64,000 nt of DNA from Desertihabitans aurantiacus (GCF_003344635.1 NZ_QPKK01000001.1:1-64000), one strand, 5' to 3'; shown: positions 8,113 to 16,553, counted from the first letter of the stretch. Made by a program: numbers and translations. The notes: generated by a model from the sequence alone, not told the origin.

Positions 8113-8255
8113 ACACCAGTTGAGCTGTCTCATCCGGCCGGTTGCGCACATTCACGCCGAGACCGGCATCGCGTCCCGCTGAGGGATCCGTCAACGGGCG
8201 TTTCCAGTGGCGGGTGGGCCTCACTCCGAGACTTTGGTGAGGCAGAATCGGGTTT

Positions 8256-8945
8256 GTGAGCGCCGACCTGAATCCAGCCGAGAGGCTTTTGCTGCTGGTC
8301 GATGAGCTCCGAGGCGCAGGGACCGCGGCGCGACGGTTCGCCGGTGACGCGCACGAGCGTGAGCGCGCAGAGCACCTGCTCGACATAGCCGCACGGCTGG
8401 CCGCGCTGACCGAGATCGCCGACGCAGACGCCTTGGTGGCCGGCTTCGTCGACGAGGCATGGATGCGGATGTCTCCGATGGTTGGGATCTCCGCGCTCGT
8501 GCGTGATGACGACGGCCGGGTACTGCTGTGTCGGCGCAGCGATGATGCGAGCTGGTGCCTGCCGGGCGGGCTGCTCGAGGTCGGAGAGTCACCGACGAGA
8601 GGTGCCTTGCGCGAGCTTTGGGAGGAGGCGGGTTTGACCGGGGAGGTCACCCGACTGCTCGGCGTGTTCGACGGCCCGACCTGGGGGACACGCAGCTCGG
8701 TTCACCAGGTGATCATGACCTTCGAGGTCAACGCATCCCGCGGCGAGGTTCCCGTGCCAGGCGTGGAGATGAGCGCTGCTGAGTACTTTGCGGTGGAGGC
8801 GTTACCCGAGCCGATGCACCGCGGGCACGACCGGCGGATCTCTGTGCTGGTCGAGCTCGCTCGGACCGGTGGCACCCACCACGACCCGGCGTCCACGATC
8901 GGGCAGGACGCGTCGACGCTGCCGATGTTCCAACGTCCGCTCTAG
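8256..8945 (+). CDS. NUDIX hydrolase with N-terminal helical domain
   Basis: A 229-aa protein. Residues 1-70 are a helical domain common in front of this NUDIX subfamily (NERLLLLVDEL-like start; ARRFAGDAHERERAEHLLD). The NUDIX box begins at G104 with LEVGE and RELWEEAGL, all catalytic residues present. It probably hydrolyses a nucleoside diphosphate derivative; the substrate cannot be told. GTG start at 8256 directly follows an AT-rich TTTGGTGAGG segment. It is a single-gene unit, followed by repeat copy b. Confidence 0.85.
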   Translation: MSADLNPAERLLLLVDELRGAGTAARRFAGDAHERERAEHLLDIAARLAALTEIADADALVAGFVDEAWMRMSPMVGISALVRDDDGRVLLCRRSDDASWCLPGGLLEVGESPTRGALRELWEEAGLTGEVTRLLGVFDGPTWGTRSSVHQVIMTFEVNASRGEVPVPGVEMSAAEYFAVEALPEPMHRGHDRRISVLVELARTGGTHHDPASTIGQDASTLPMFQRPL

Positions 8946-8983
8946 AGGACGTTCTTGTTGCCGCCGGCGTGCTGGTCCGTCAG

Positions 8984-9116
8984 CAACTGCAACATCTGGC
9001 AGGCCGCCCAAGATTGGTGACGTATCGGCGTGCGGGCCAGTGACGTTCGTTTTCGAGCAGGCGTCAGACGGGCACGGGCGATCGCCGAAACGTCGTACGG
9101 AAAGCCTGCTCAGTGG
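8984..9116 (-). repeat. hairpin-repeat copy b (long form)
   Basis: Read on the minus strand it has the core CTCGAAAACGAACGTCACTG (9038-9057), then GATACGTCAC, and 70 bp later GTTGCAGTTG (8984-8993). The same succession of core and GTTGCAGTTG occurs in copies e and f. The second arm is GCCTGCTC at 9104-9111, pairing with GAGCAGGC at 9055-9062 across a 41-nt loop. It is located just after the NUDIX gene and in opposite orientation to copies a, e, f and g. Confidence 0.7.
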
Positions 9117-9211
9117 GTGTGGTGCTCGGAACGGTCGGTCTGAAGAAGTTCGGGCAGGGGGCACCCGACACTCGCGGCGACGTTGGGCCTTTCAGGGCCA
9201 GACTGGGAGTC

Positions 9212-9355
9212 ATGGGATCAAGGGTTGAACCAGGACCGTGCGGTTGTGAGTGCGCTGGGTGCGATCAAGGCTTCCACTGCATGAAGGCCGCCACCGACTG
9301 TGGCTGGAAGCGGGTGCGGACAGGGAAGGAGACACCGCCGCGGAAGCGGCGGTAG
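9212..9355 (+). CDS. small Cys-rich protein, 47 aa
   Basis: Short reading frame from an ATG that follows GGGAG by 4 nt. The product carries CGCECAGCDQGFHC and a further Cys (ATDCGW), five to six cysteines in 25 residues, followed by a basic tail (PPRKRR). The spacing suggests a small metal-binding knuckle. I recognise the pattern only vaguely from short actinobacterial hypothetical proteins. It lies between repeat copies b and c, as a one-gene cassette would. Function unknown. Confidence 0.45.
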   Translation: MGSRVEPGPCGCECAGCDQGFHCMKAATDCGWKRVRTGKETPPRKRR

Positions 9356-9390
9356 ATCGACCTTCCTGGCGCCACCCCAGCGCCGGTGCA

Positions 9391-9452
9391 GAAACGATCG
9401 TTTTCGAGCAGCTCGGGGCTCGACGACACGCCGGCTAGAAGGTGCTGCTCGA
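9391..9452 (-). repeat. hairpin-repeat copy c
   Basis: Arms TCGAGCAGC (9404-9412) and GCTGCTCGA (9444-9452) form a 9-bp perfect stem with a 31-nt loop. The outer side of the 5' arm is GAAACGATCGTTT, the conserved core. It lies between the Cys-rich ORF and the kinase gene 9598-10470. Confidence 0.7.
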
Positions 9453-9597
9453 TAGTCCTGTGATCCAGGCCACTCCGCGTGTCGAAGGGACTCCGGGCAG
9501 GTGATCTCGAAACAGGAGGGCGGGCCGCCAGGTTGTCCCAGGCCGCGGCCTCGACCCCGTCTGTTCCGGTCGACGTTCCCGAGCGTCGGCGGAGTGG

Positions 9598-10470
9598 TCA
9601 CGCCTCTTGGATGTCGTCGAAGAGGTCGTGCAGGGCCGAACAAGCCCGGTCGAACTCGGCCGCTGTCTTGTTGCCCGCCCACCACGCCAGGTTGTTGAGG
9701 GTGACCGCCACTGCGCACTTGGCGAAGACCTGCGGGCCTTCGGCCTCAAGGGCCGCGGATCGCAGCTGTCTCGCACCGGTGTTGGCGGGATCGGGGTAGA
9801 CGAAGCTCTGCCGGTATAGGTCGGCGAGGTCGCGGACCCGGGTGCCTCGGCCGATGGTCTGGCAGTCGATGAAGGTCACCGGCCGGTCGGCGGAGCCCAG
9901 CAGGATGTTGGAGCTGCTGTAGTCGCCGTGGACGACGTCGAGGCGCGGAAGCGGCGCAGCGCCCACCTTGGCCGCAATCCGTTGGCCGTGTCGGACGAGC
10001 GCTGCCCCGGCTCTGGTGAAGGCGCTCACTTGCCTCGTCCAGGGGTGGCCACCGCTCAACACGTCCTCGAGCTGGGCAGAGTCGTCCCTGGCGCTCGCTA
10101 GACCGGCGCCCGCTTGAGCAGCGTTGGCTGAGGTGACTGCCTGCGCCGCGTGGGTGTCGATGACCGACATCGAGACGTCGTCGACGTACTCCTGCAGGAC
10201 GAACGACCCACCTCCAGCCAGCGGTCCAACCGCCAGCCATCGAGCGGCAGGCCAGCCGCGCTCGAGGGCATAGGTGACGGCCGGAAAGGCCTGCAGCAGT
10301 TGGTCAGCCCTCCAGCCGGCTGGCTCCCACTTCAGCACCGCACACTGATCGCCCCAGGTGACGAGATGTGCGCCGGTCTGTTCCCCGCCGGAGAGCACTC
10401 GCCGCCACCGGTACTCGCGCCCGAGCTGCTCGTTGACCTCGGCCAAAACCACAGCGCACGCACGAAACAC
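9598..10470 (-). CDS. APH-family small-molecule kinase
   Basis: About 290 aa of the aminoglycoside phosphotransferase/choline kinase fold. Catalytic loop HGDYSSSNIL with His181, Asp183 and Asn188; the metal-binding Asp is Asp202 in FIDCQTIGRG. The N-lobe Lys is in AVLKWEP. Substrate unknown; it need not be an antibiotic. The frame stays open upstream into the GNAT gene, but homology-like sequence begins about VLAEVNEQLG. The GTG at 10470 is my choice of start, 13 bp after the acetyltransferase stop, giving a two-gene operon. Start placement is uncertain. Confidence 0.75.
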   Translation of the reverse strand: MFRACAVVLAEVNEQLGREYRWRRVLSGGEQTGAHLVTWGDQCAVLKWEPAGWRADQLLQAFPAVTYALERGWPAARWLAVGPLAGGGSFVLQEYVDDVSMSVIDTHAAQAVTSANAAQAGAGLASARDDSAQLEDVLSGGHPWTRQVSAFTRAGAALVRHGQRIAAKVGAAPLPRLDVVHGDYSSSNILLGSADRPVTFIDCQTIGRGTRVRDLADLYRQSFVYPDPANTGARQLRSAALEAEGPQVFAKCAVAVTLNNLAWWAGNKTAAEFDRACSALHDLFDDIQEA

Positions 10471-10483
10471 TCCCGTAGGACCG

Positions 10484-11062
10484 TCAGAAGAGCTCACAGC
10501 GGTGCGCGAGACGGTCGGAGAACCTCGCGTACGTCGCATAGATGACCGGCTCGCCGGACGGGTGGCGCTCCTTCGGGGCAGCGAAGTCACCGAGGTGGGT
10601 GAAGCCGCAGGCCCGCGCAACTGCCACGGACCCGGTATTTTCCACCTCTGCCCGGATGACGGCACGCCGCCCGATCCCGGCTGCCTCCAGGAGCGCGCAG
10701 ACAAGGTGGACCGCAGCGGTGGCGACGCCACGACGTCGCGCCCACGGGTGTATCGCGTAGGCGATGTTGACGGAATCGGGGTCGGGAAGGTCTTCTGCGT
10801 CGGGATCGAAGTCGATGTAACCAGCAAGTTCGTCCTCGAGCAGCACGGCGAATCCTCGCTTACCGACTCCTCGACGAGCGTTCTCCTCGAGGGCGGCGAA
10901 GGCGCGCTGAGTTGACTCGGTGGTGCTTGGTGCGCCACTCAGCCAGCGGATGGTCTCTTCGTCTTCGCCTGCGTTGTGTGGGGCCACGTCGGCTTGGGAG
11001 ATGGGTCGGAGCCGAACACCCGGGAGGCGCTGATGCGGGTGCCGGGCTTGGTCGCCGTTCAC
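10484..11062 (-). CDS. GNAT-family N-acetyltransferase (RimJ-like)
   Basis: About 192 aa. The GNAT core runs from GVRLRPISQADV to the C-terminal IYATYARF. The acetyl-CoA loop region reads HPWARRRGVATAAV, and ENTGSVAVARACGFTHLGDF is the typical RimJ/RimL segment. Substrate unknown. The GTG at 11062 is preferred; the frame stays open upstream but that part has no family-like sequence. It is first in a small operon with the APH kinase. Confidence 0.75.
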   Translation of the reverse strand: MNGDQARHPHQRLPGVRLRPISQADVAPHNAGEDEETIRWLSGAPSTTESTQRAFAALEENARRGVGKRGFAVLLEDELAGYIDFDPDAEDLPDPDSVNIAYAIHPWARRRGVATAAVHLVCALLEAAGIGRRAVIRAEVENTGSVAVARACGFTHLGDFAAPKERHPSGEPVIYATYARFSDRLAHRCELF

Positions 11063-11152
11063 ACGAGGACTCTCTTCGAGTGGCCAGTCACGGTCAAGGA
11101 GATTGAGGGATGCGCCCGACAGTCCGCCGCTCACCGGAGCGCGCCTCGGGCG

Positions 11153-11177
11153 GTCCAGTAACGATCGTTTCTGCACC
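11153..11177 (-). repeat. hairpin-repeat copy d
   Basis: GTCCAGTAACGATCGTTT followed by CTGCACC matches the core of copies b and c in the same orientation. A short stem TTCTGC/GCAGAA follows (loop 12 nt), and GTGACGTGG lies nearby. It is directly upstream of the GNAT-APH operon on the side opposite to copy c, so that operon is bracketed by two copies. Confidence 0.6.
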
Positions 11178-11583
11178 AACCCGACCGCAGAACCAGCGTG
11201 TGACGTGGACCACACACGGAGTACGGTTCTGAGTAGGCGCCCCACCTAATCCCCAGAGAGGTGGGGCGCCACGCGCGCACCACTTAAGCAACGGCCCGAG
11301 CGGTACGCCGAGTCGCGCGGGTGAGCGCGAGTCGAGGTAAGGGGCCGGTCCAGGTCGGTAGGGCGACCCTGGGGTGGGGCCGCCCCTTCGGCTGGGTCAG
11401 GCGATGACCCACGTTCCCGCGTCGCGGTAGCCGGGGACCTGCTGGAAGGTGTCCGAGGTCCTCAGTGCGTGTCAGCGGCGGGATCGACGAGGTACCTCGC
11501 CGGCAGCCCCACTAGAGGGGCTGCAGGCCGCCTGCGACGCCGGACACCGCTGAGTACTGGCGGCAACGAGTTCGGTGCAGCCG
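11178..11583. other. gene-free stretch with two hairpins
   Basis: No convincing complete gene. It contains a perfect 11-bp stem GGCGCCCCACC/GGTGGGGCGCC (11236-11270, 13-nt loop) and an 8-bp stem GCAGCCCC/GGGGCTGC (11503-11524, 6-nt loop). On the minus strand 11397-11465 reads as a C-terminal scrap (SDTFQQVPGYRDAGTWVIA then stop) without a start codon. The second hairpin could terminate PIN-gene transcription. Confidence 0.4.
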
Positions 11584-12066
11584 CTAGCCCGGCCCGATCA
11601 GTGGTAGGGCGTCCTCGCCTAGAGCACTGCCAGGTAGTGCAATCTCCACGCCCCGAACGGTGCTGCCGATGGTGAAGTCGTTCTCGTCGATGGTCATGAA
11701 CATGTCGACGCCCGCGAACACCGCCGAGGCTAGGTGGGTGGCGTCAGCTGTCTTGAGGTGCAGTTCGCGCCGTAGGTCCCGCGCCAGAACAGCGACCTGA
11801 CGCGTCACCTGGACCATCGTGATGACACTCGGGTTATCAAGAACCCTGAAGATCGCGTTCTCCTTGGCCGGGTCGACTGGGTCGTCGTAGCCCCCACCCA
11901 GGACCTCAGGGAACAGCAGCGTAGAGCCGAACAGCTTGACCTTCTGGGAGTCTGCTTCGTGGAAGAGCGTAGCTATGCCCGGGGCATGCTCAGGGCGGTC
12001 TCCGGTGATCCGCGCGATCAGCAACCCCGAGTCGATGGCGACCTTCTTGGGCTCAGCCTTCGCCAC
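11584..12066 (-). CDS. PIN-domain ribonuclease
   Basis: PIN-fold protein of 160 aa. The acidic metal-binding residues are in place: Asp12 (AIDSGLLI), Glu54 (LFPEVL), Asp108 (KTADATHLASAV) and Asp127 (TIDENDF). PIN proteins of this kind usually act as RNases, most often as toxins. It overlaps the upstream 265-aa gene by 14 nt, so the two are translated together. No small VapB-like antitoxin precedes it, which makes it unlike a standard VapBC pair. Confidence 0.8.
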   Translation of the reverse strand: MAKAEPKKVAIDSGLLIARITGDRPEHAPGIATLFHEADSQKVKLFGSTLLFPEVLGGGYDDPVDPAKENAIFRVLDNPSVITMVQVTRQVAVLARDLRRELHLKTADATHLASAVFAGVDMFMTIDENDFTIGSTVRGVEIALPGSALGEDALPLIGPG

Positions 12067-12850
12067 GGACCAGCCTCAGGTACTCGCGGGCACCGAGGCC
12101 ACCGGTCATCTCGGGGTAGAAGCCGTGAGGCAGCGCCTCAGACAGGTTCACTCGCTCTCGGTCGAGGACGCGCAGCGAGTCGAGGTTCACGCGCAGCACC
12201 TGCCCGGAGACGTTTTCGTGAAGGACGCCAGTGACCTCGACGTGGGAATGTGCCCAGGCGTTGCGCATCTCCTCGACGTGCTGCTCCCCGAACCGGACGT
12301 CGATCCGGCGGCCGGTGAGGTCAGACCACAAAGCGGCTGTGCGCTGCTTGCCTTTGGCGGTGACCCGGCCTAACACCCCGACGACGGACCCGTAGCTGGT
12401 GATTCGGAGATCGGTAGCGGACTTGAGGTGTCGACCAGCGCGTCGGGTTACGTGCGCCCGAACGTCGTCTGGCCCATGGACACTGAGGCGCAGACCGGTG
12501 TTGTCATCATCGCCAAGCCGGGATGCGACCCTCGCGGCCCGTTGCCCGACGCGCAGGTTCCAACCGCGCGGGAGCTGCTCGGTCTCTTCAGCCTCATTGA
12601 AGCCGCGCACGAGGCTGAGCGCGGCTCTGCTGGCAACGTCGGGCTCGCTGATCGATCGCAACGCCGCTGAGGTGCCCGAAACCGAGTGCACCCGCCAGTC
12701 GACCTTGCGGGCCTTCGCGTCGCGGAACTGCTCCAGGTCAGCGGTGATAGCCAGCAGGTGCAGAAGGTCGGTGCCGGTCTCGAAGGGGGTGAGGGCAGGC
12801 ATCTGATCGAGCGGTGTCTCAAGCTCGTAGTCGATCTGCACGGCCTCCAC
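12053..12850 (-). CDS. uncharacterised PIN-partner protein, 265 aa
   Basis: I do not recognise this family. The GTG start is fixed by GGGAGG 6 nt upstream. Residues 60-180 are charged and mixed. The segment from about 175 to 240 (YGSVVGVLGRVTAKGKQRTA through VEVTGVLHENVSGQVLRV) looks like a beta-barrel, OB-like or DUF-type domain that could bind nucleic acid. The 14-nt overlap with the PIN gene argues for a functional pair: antitoxin, specificity factor or scaffold. That is inference from arrangement only. Confidence 0.7.
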   Translation of the reverse strand: MEAVQIDYELETPLDQMPALTPFETGTDLLHLLAITADLEQFRDAKARKVDWRVHSVSGTSAALRSISEPDVASRAALSLVRGFNEAEETEQLPRGWNLRVGQRAARVASRLGDDDNTGLRLSVHGPDDVRAHVTRRAGRHLKSATDLRITSYGSVVGVLGRVTAKGKQRTAALWSDLTGRRIDVRFGEQHVEEMRNAWAHSHVEVTGVLHENVSGQVLRVNLDSLRVLDRERVNLSEALPHGFYPEMTGGLGAREYLRLVRGEG

Positions 12851-12950
12851 AGCTACCTCCCCGTGCCCATCTTGCCGAACGACAACAGAGGGCAGCGCAG
12901 CGGCGTCCCCTACTTGAGCTGAGTGTCGCTCAGCCGGGGGGACTCCGCAC

Positions 12951-12972
12951 CTGCTCGAGAACCAACGTGTGC
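12951..12972 (+). repeat. possible divergent hairpin-repeat copy h
   Basis: CTGCTCGAGAACCAACGTGT resembles the core of copy a through the first 14 bases but lacks the TCACTG end. It lies exactly at the 5' edge of the nucleotidyltransferase-like C-terminal ORF. A small hairpin GCTGAG/CTCAGC is 20 bp upstream. Confidence 0.35.
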
Positions 12973-13563
12973 CCTCGGCACGCAGAGCTGCTGTTCGAGA
13001 AGGGGGATGCGGCAGGCTTCGAACTCGACGTCCAGCATGTGCCCCGCGAGACCTTCGACGGCTGGCTGGAACAGCTGGATCGAGGACTGGGCTGGGCCGG
13101 CGAGCAGTGGCCGACGCCGATCCACGTTGCCGCCGGTCTCGCCCAAGGAGTGCTGCTCGTCGACCCGGCAGGGGAAGGCGAGGTCATCCAGCAACGATTG
13201 CGGGAGCCCGCTCCCCGACTCGTCCAGGTCGTGCTGGAGCAACTTGATGCACGTACGCCGAGCTTCCTCACCGAGCTGCAGAAGGCGCACGACGCTGGGA
13301 ACCTGTGGCTTCACGACTCGCTGGCCGTCGAGCTGCACCGACTCGTCTACATCGCGTGGTTCCTGGCCGAGGGGCACCATCCGCCGTTCCTCAAGCACCT
13401 TCCGCAGTGGTTCGAGACGCTCGACCTGAACCCGGACATCCAACACCTCGAAGCCACCTACTGGGCCGTCGGCGACCGAGGCGCCCGCCGGGGAGCCCTT
13501 CGCGAGCTCGCGCTCGCGGTGCTGCAACTGGGCCCGCCCCCGGATGACACGCCACCGGCGTGA
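12967..13563 (+). pseudogene. nucleotidyltransferase-like C-terminal domain, 5'-truncated
   Basis: Open frame of about 198 codons. It contains ELDVQHVPRETFDGWLEQLD, PTPIHVAAGLAQGVLLVDPAG, LHDSLAVELHRLVYIAWFLA and LKHLPQWFETLDL, which look like the helical C-terminal part of minimal nucleotidyltransferases (AadA-like arrangement). No GSxxxG/DxD active site is upstream, and the first codons coincide with repeat copy h. It is either a separate hypothetical protein starting at the GTG 12967 or a gene cut at its 5' side. A matching N-terminal fragment exists at 6953-7140. Confidence 0.5.
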
Positions 13564-13798
13564 CCGCGTCTGAAGTCTGCTCGGAACGACGCGTGGCCGT
13601 GGGGTGACACGGCCTTCCAGCAGCGGTGCCGACCCGGCGTGGCGTCGACCGCTCGAACTACTCGAGGAACCAGCCTGGCCGAAGGCAGGCAGGACGCCAC
13701 GGCTGGACGCCTCGGCACCGGAGGTGGTGGAGCTGGCCTGCCCGGCTGCGTCCGAGCCATGGTGAGCCGGCTCTGAGTGCGCGGACCGTACCGACCAG

Positions 13799-14779
13799 TC
13801 AACGACCCCCGGCCCGGTGGCCCCAGGAGGCCCGTGGTGGCGCACCCTTCTTGAACAGGCCGTAGACGACGGCCAGGAACACCGGGACCGACACGAGGTT
13901 CGACAGGTCGTAGAACAGTGCGTGGTACTCACTGACCCCGACGAGGCCTGGCGTGGTGACCACGGTCCCGCTCGCGCTGATCAGGACGAAGTTGGCGATG
14001 TTGTTGGCGAAGTGGGCGCCGATGGCCAGCTCGGTGGTGCCGTCGACCAACGACACGACCGCCCAGATCAAGCCCATGCCGAAGAAGTAGTTGAGGAAGA
14101 TCGAGAGCCAGCCCCCCGCTGCCTCGGGGTTGCCGACGTGGGGCAGGGTGAAGACCACCGCCGACACCAGGGCGAGGAAGATGCGGTTGGTCCACACGAG
14201 GCTGGCGGTCTGGACGAGGTACCCGCGGAAGAAGAGCTCCTCCGTGGTGGTCTGGATGGCGGTCAGGACCAGGGCGACGGGCACGAAGAGCGCGAAGGTC
14301 GCCACGTCGGTGTTGAGGGTGAAGGTGTCGGGATAGACGAGGTACTGCACGAGTCCGATCACCAGCAGGAAGGGCAGCAACCAGGCTACGAACCCGTGAA
14401 CGATGCGACGCCAGCTGATCCTGGCAGCTGCGGTGACGAGCGTCCGAGGGTGTCGTCGGTGGATCAGCCCGACCGCGATGAGGACCGCGCCGAGGGTGAC
14501 CGGCCACCCCGCCATCAGCACGAGGAAGCCGCCCACGGGTCCCAGGGCAGCGAAGTCGACTCGGCCGAAGGCAGCCACGCCCTCCTCCCCGCCGAGCGCG
14601 AACGCGACCAGCGCGCTGGCCACGTTGGCGACCACCATCCATGCGAAGAGGACGAGGGCCAGACCGAGGAGGTAGTGCCACCAGCGGTGTCGGCCCCGGC
14701 GAGCCGCCTCCACGTAGCTCTCGTGCTCCCTGCTGCGGGAGTCCGCCGCCGTCTCGGTGGCCTCGCTCGCTGCACTCAT
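13799..14779 (-). CDS. CPBP-family intramembrane metalloprotease
   Basis: Multi-pass membrane protein of 326 aa, CPBP/Abi family. Motif 1 is TTEELFFRGY (double Glu plus Arg), motif 2 is FTLPHVGNP, and motif 3 is GAHFANNIANF (HxxxN). The N-terminal 30 residues are polar. Start at the ATG at 14779 because GGGAGCAGGA precedes it; the longer frame has no such site. Function within the family (prenyl-protein processing, peptide resistance) cannot be specified. Not adjacent to the lasso genes. Confidence 0.85.
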   Translation of the reverse strand: MSAASEATETAADSRSREHESYVEAARRGRHRWWHYLLGLALVLFAWMVVANVASALVAFALGGEEGVAAFGRVDFAALGPVGGFLVLMAGWPVTLGAVLIAVGLIHRRHPRTLVTAAARISWRRIVHGFVAWLLPFLLVIGLVQYLVYPDTFTLNTDVATFALFVPVALVLTAIQTTTEELFFRGYLVQTASLVWTNRIFLALVSAVVFTLPHVGNPEAAGGWLSIFLNYFFGMGLIWAVVSLVDGTTELAIGAHFANNIANFVLISASGTVVTTPGLVGVSEYHALFYDLSNLVSVPVFLAVVYGLFKKGAPPRASWGHRAGGR

Positions 14780-14864
14780 CGATCCTGCTCCCGCCGTGTC
14801 CTCACCCGTCCCCACCCGGCGGATCCGGACGGTCGGCCGCTCTCTCACGAGGCGGCGTAGATCA

Positions 14865-14879
14865 GGACACACCGTGTCC
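14865..14879. promoter_or_regulatory. 15-bp dyad upstream of CPBP gene
   Basis: GGACAC-acc-GTGTCC, a perfect 6-bp inverted repeat 86 bp upstream of the CPBP start, in the divergent intergenic region shared with the CGNR operon. Candidate operator. Confidence 0.35.
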
Positions 14880-14971
14880 CAGGGCCACGGTCAACGGCAC
14901 TGCGCCAGTTGCAGCAGGCCGAGGTCACGACGGTGCCAGCCGGCGCGGTTGTGGGGGTCCGACCTAGACCC

Positions 14972-14988
14972 AACTGGTAATACCGGTT
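14972..14988. promoter_or_regulatory. dyad in front of the YdeI-like/CGNR operon
   Basis: AACTGGT-aat-ACCGGTT, a 7-bp inverted repeat with one mismatch, 12 bp before the start codon of 15000-15242. On the minus strand it reads CTAACCGG, close to the CTAACTGG found in the promoter next to the second CGNR gene (38184-38191). Autoregulation by the CGNR protein is a reasonable guess. Confidence 0.4.
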
Positions 14989-14999
14989 AGAGTCGGCTC

Positions 15000-15242
15000 A
15001 TGTTGACTCGGAAGCAACAAGCCATGCCAGACGACATCGCTACGGAGCTCGAGCGTGCTGGTGTGCGCCAGCACTACGACAGGCGCCCCGCCTACCAGCG
15101 CAACGACTACCTGGCGTGGGTCGGGCGGGCCAAGACGGCGGACACCCGCCGCCGGCGCATCGGCCAGATGCTCGAGGAGCTCGCTCGCGGAGGCGTCTAC
15201 ATGAACATGTCGCACCCACCCTCGCGCAGGCACCAGGAGTGA
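15000..15242 (+). CDS. short YdeI/OmpD-associated-like protein
   Basis: An 80-aa protein resembling the C-terminal domain of the YdeI family: NDYLAWVGRAKTADTRRRRIGQMLEELARGG is close to the conserved WI..AK..ETR..RI....L..G block. The family's first domain is missing, so this is a stand-alone helical version. Start could be ATG 15000 or ATG 15024. Its stop overlaps the CGNR gene's GTG by 4 nt. YdeI relatives affect resistance to cationic or bacteriocin stress; nothing here shows the role. Confidence 0.6.
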   Translation: MLTRKQQAMPDDIATELERAGVRQHYDRRPAYQRNDYLAWVGRAKTADTRRRRIGQMLEELARGGVYMNMSHPPSRRHQE

Positions 15243-15823
15243 ACGAGCCCGCAGACACCAAGGTCTGGCTCGTCCCAGCCGATGGCCGCCGGTGGCGCTT
15301 CGATCCGGGCTCGGTGAGTCTGGCCTTCGGCTACACCGGTGACTTCGGTCATGGGGTCGAGGAGTGGGAGAGCTTGCGAGGGGCCAGCGACCTCGATGCC
15401 TGGCTCAGCGAGCGCTTCGGCCCGATGTCGGCAGCCTCTGACTCCGAGGTGCTCTGCTCCGCCAAGCAGCTCCGAGCCGCGATGACATCTGCCGCCCGAG
15501 CTGCGGCGGTCGGTCGTCCGCTCGATGCGGGCGACGTCGACACCATCAACGACTGGGCCAGCCGGCCGGCCCTCCACCCGCATCTGCCGGGTGGGACGAC
15601 GGCACCGACGCCACCGACGCCAGCACAGCTCCTCGCAACCATCGCCCACGACGGCGTGCGATCTCTGAGCGGCGCGAGGGGCACGATCCGCGAGTGCACC
15701 GCCGAGGACTGCCGGCTGATCTTCCTCGACACCTCCAGACCGCAGAACCGCCGCTGGTGCTCGATGGGTCGCTGCGGCGGCCGGGCCAAGGCCCGCACGC
15801 ACTACGCCCGACACACTCACTGA
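15239..15823 (+). CDS. CGNR zinc-finger (ABATE) regulator
   Basis: A 194-aa protein. The N-terminal alpha-helical ABATE-like stress domain covers about 1-140. The C-terminal zinc finger is CTAEDC...RWCSMGRCGGRAKA; the usual CGNR tetrad is CGGR here. CGNR proteins are presumed DNA-binding regulators common in actinomycetes. GTGA overlap with the preceding YdeI-like gene makes a two-gene operon with a dyad in its promoter. Confidence 0.85.
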   Translation: MNEPADTKVWLVPADGRRWRFDPGSVSLAFGYTGDFGHGVEEWESLRGASDLDAWLSERFGPMSAASDSEVLCSAKQLRAAMTSAARAAAVGRPLDAGDVDTINDWASRPALHPHLPGGTTAPTPPTPAQLLATIAHDGVRSLSGARGTIRECTAEDCRLIFLDTSRPQNRRWCSMGRCGGRAKARTHYARHTH

Positions 15824-15976
15824 CTCCCCGCACTCCGCCACAACCCGGCGTTCGCGCAGGGGGTCATCGCTTCGGCCAGTTCCACTCTCCACGTCGCGGG
15901 GGCAGAACGGCTCCGACGGCCAGGGACAGCCAGTCGGTGGTGCCGTGGCTCCGCTGCGGACTACCCTCACGGAAGG

Positions 15977-16414
15977 TCAGAGGAGCCGTTCGTACTGCAG
16001 GTAGACGTAGACGTCCCCCCGCCTGACCCCCACCCCGGTGCAGACGCGTCGCAGATCCAGCCAGCCCCTGGCGTGGCAGCTCTCGCCCGGCTCTCCGTCG
16101 ATCCCTGCGGGCAGTCCCAGCGCGGCGCCCACACCCGCTGCGAGCTCCTCCTCCGACCCGGCCGCAGGCCCCCTCACCGTCAGCTCGCGCCAGCAGCCGC
16201 CCGAGGCGCAATGGACCTCGTCGGCGACGACCGTGACTCCCGCAGGCAGGGGTGCGAGCTCGGCTGCGGGCGGCACCGCCATCTCGTCGACCTGCAACCA
16301 CAGCACCGGGGCGGCGACGGCCGCAGCCAGCCCGACCGCGCAGGCCGACACCACGGCGATGGTCGTGCGGCGCATCCTGGAACGAGCCCGAGCACGGGCG
16401 GTCGATCGGTCCAC
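15977..16414 (-). CDS. membrane-anchored hypothetical protein
   Basis: A 145-aa product with a basic N-terminus, one hydrophobic helix (about 18-40, TIAVVSACAVGLAAAVAAPV) and an extracytoplasmic domain with five Cys residues (VHCASGGCW, ESCHARG, RRVCTG). GTG start chosen because GGGAGG sits 6 nt upstream. The Cys pairs suggest disulfides outside the membrane. Family not recognised. It stands alone between the CGNR operon and the MFS gene. Confidence 0.6.
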   Translation of the reverse strand: MDRSTARARARSRMRRTTIAVVSACAVGLAAAVAAPVLWLQVDEMAVPPAAELAPLPAGVTVVADEVHCASGGCWRELTVRGPAAGSEEELAAGVGAALGLPAGIDGEPGESCHARGWLDLRRVCTGVGVRRGDVYVYLQYERLL

Positions 16415-16553
16415 GTGCTGCCTCCCTTCTTCCCGCGGGGGTTGAGACGGCCTGGACGGAGCACCATCGAGGGTCATAGTCCTCCTCCGAGGTTCGCGCA
16501 GCCGTCGGGACGAGCCACCACCGGGCGCGTCCACCAAGGACCACGCGCGACCA

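Noticed and set aside
11178-11400. RNase P RNA, tmRNA or 6S RNA
   Set aside because: None of the conserved sequence blocks of these RNAs is present.
13648-13680. Further repeat copy (CGCTCGAACTACTCGAGGAACC)
   Set aside because: Only short parts match, and the TCACTG end is missing.
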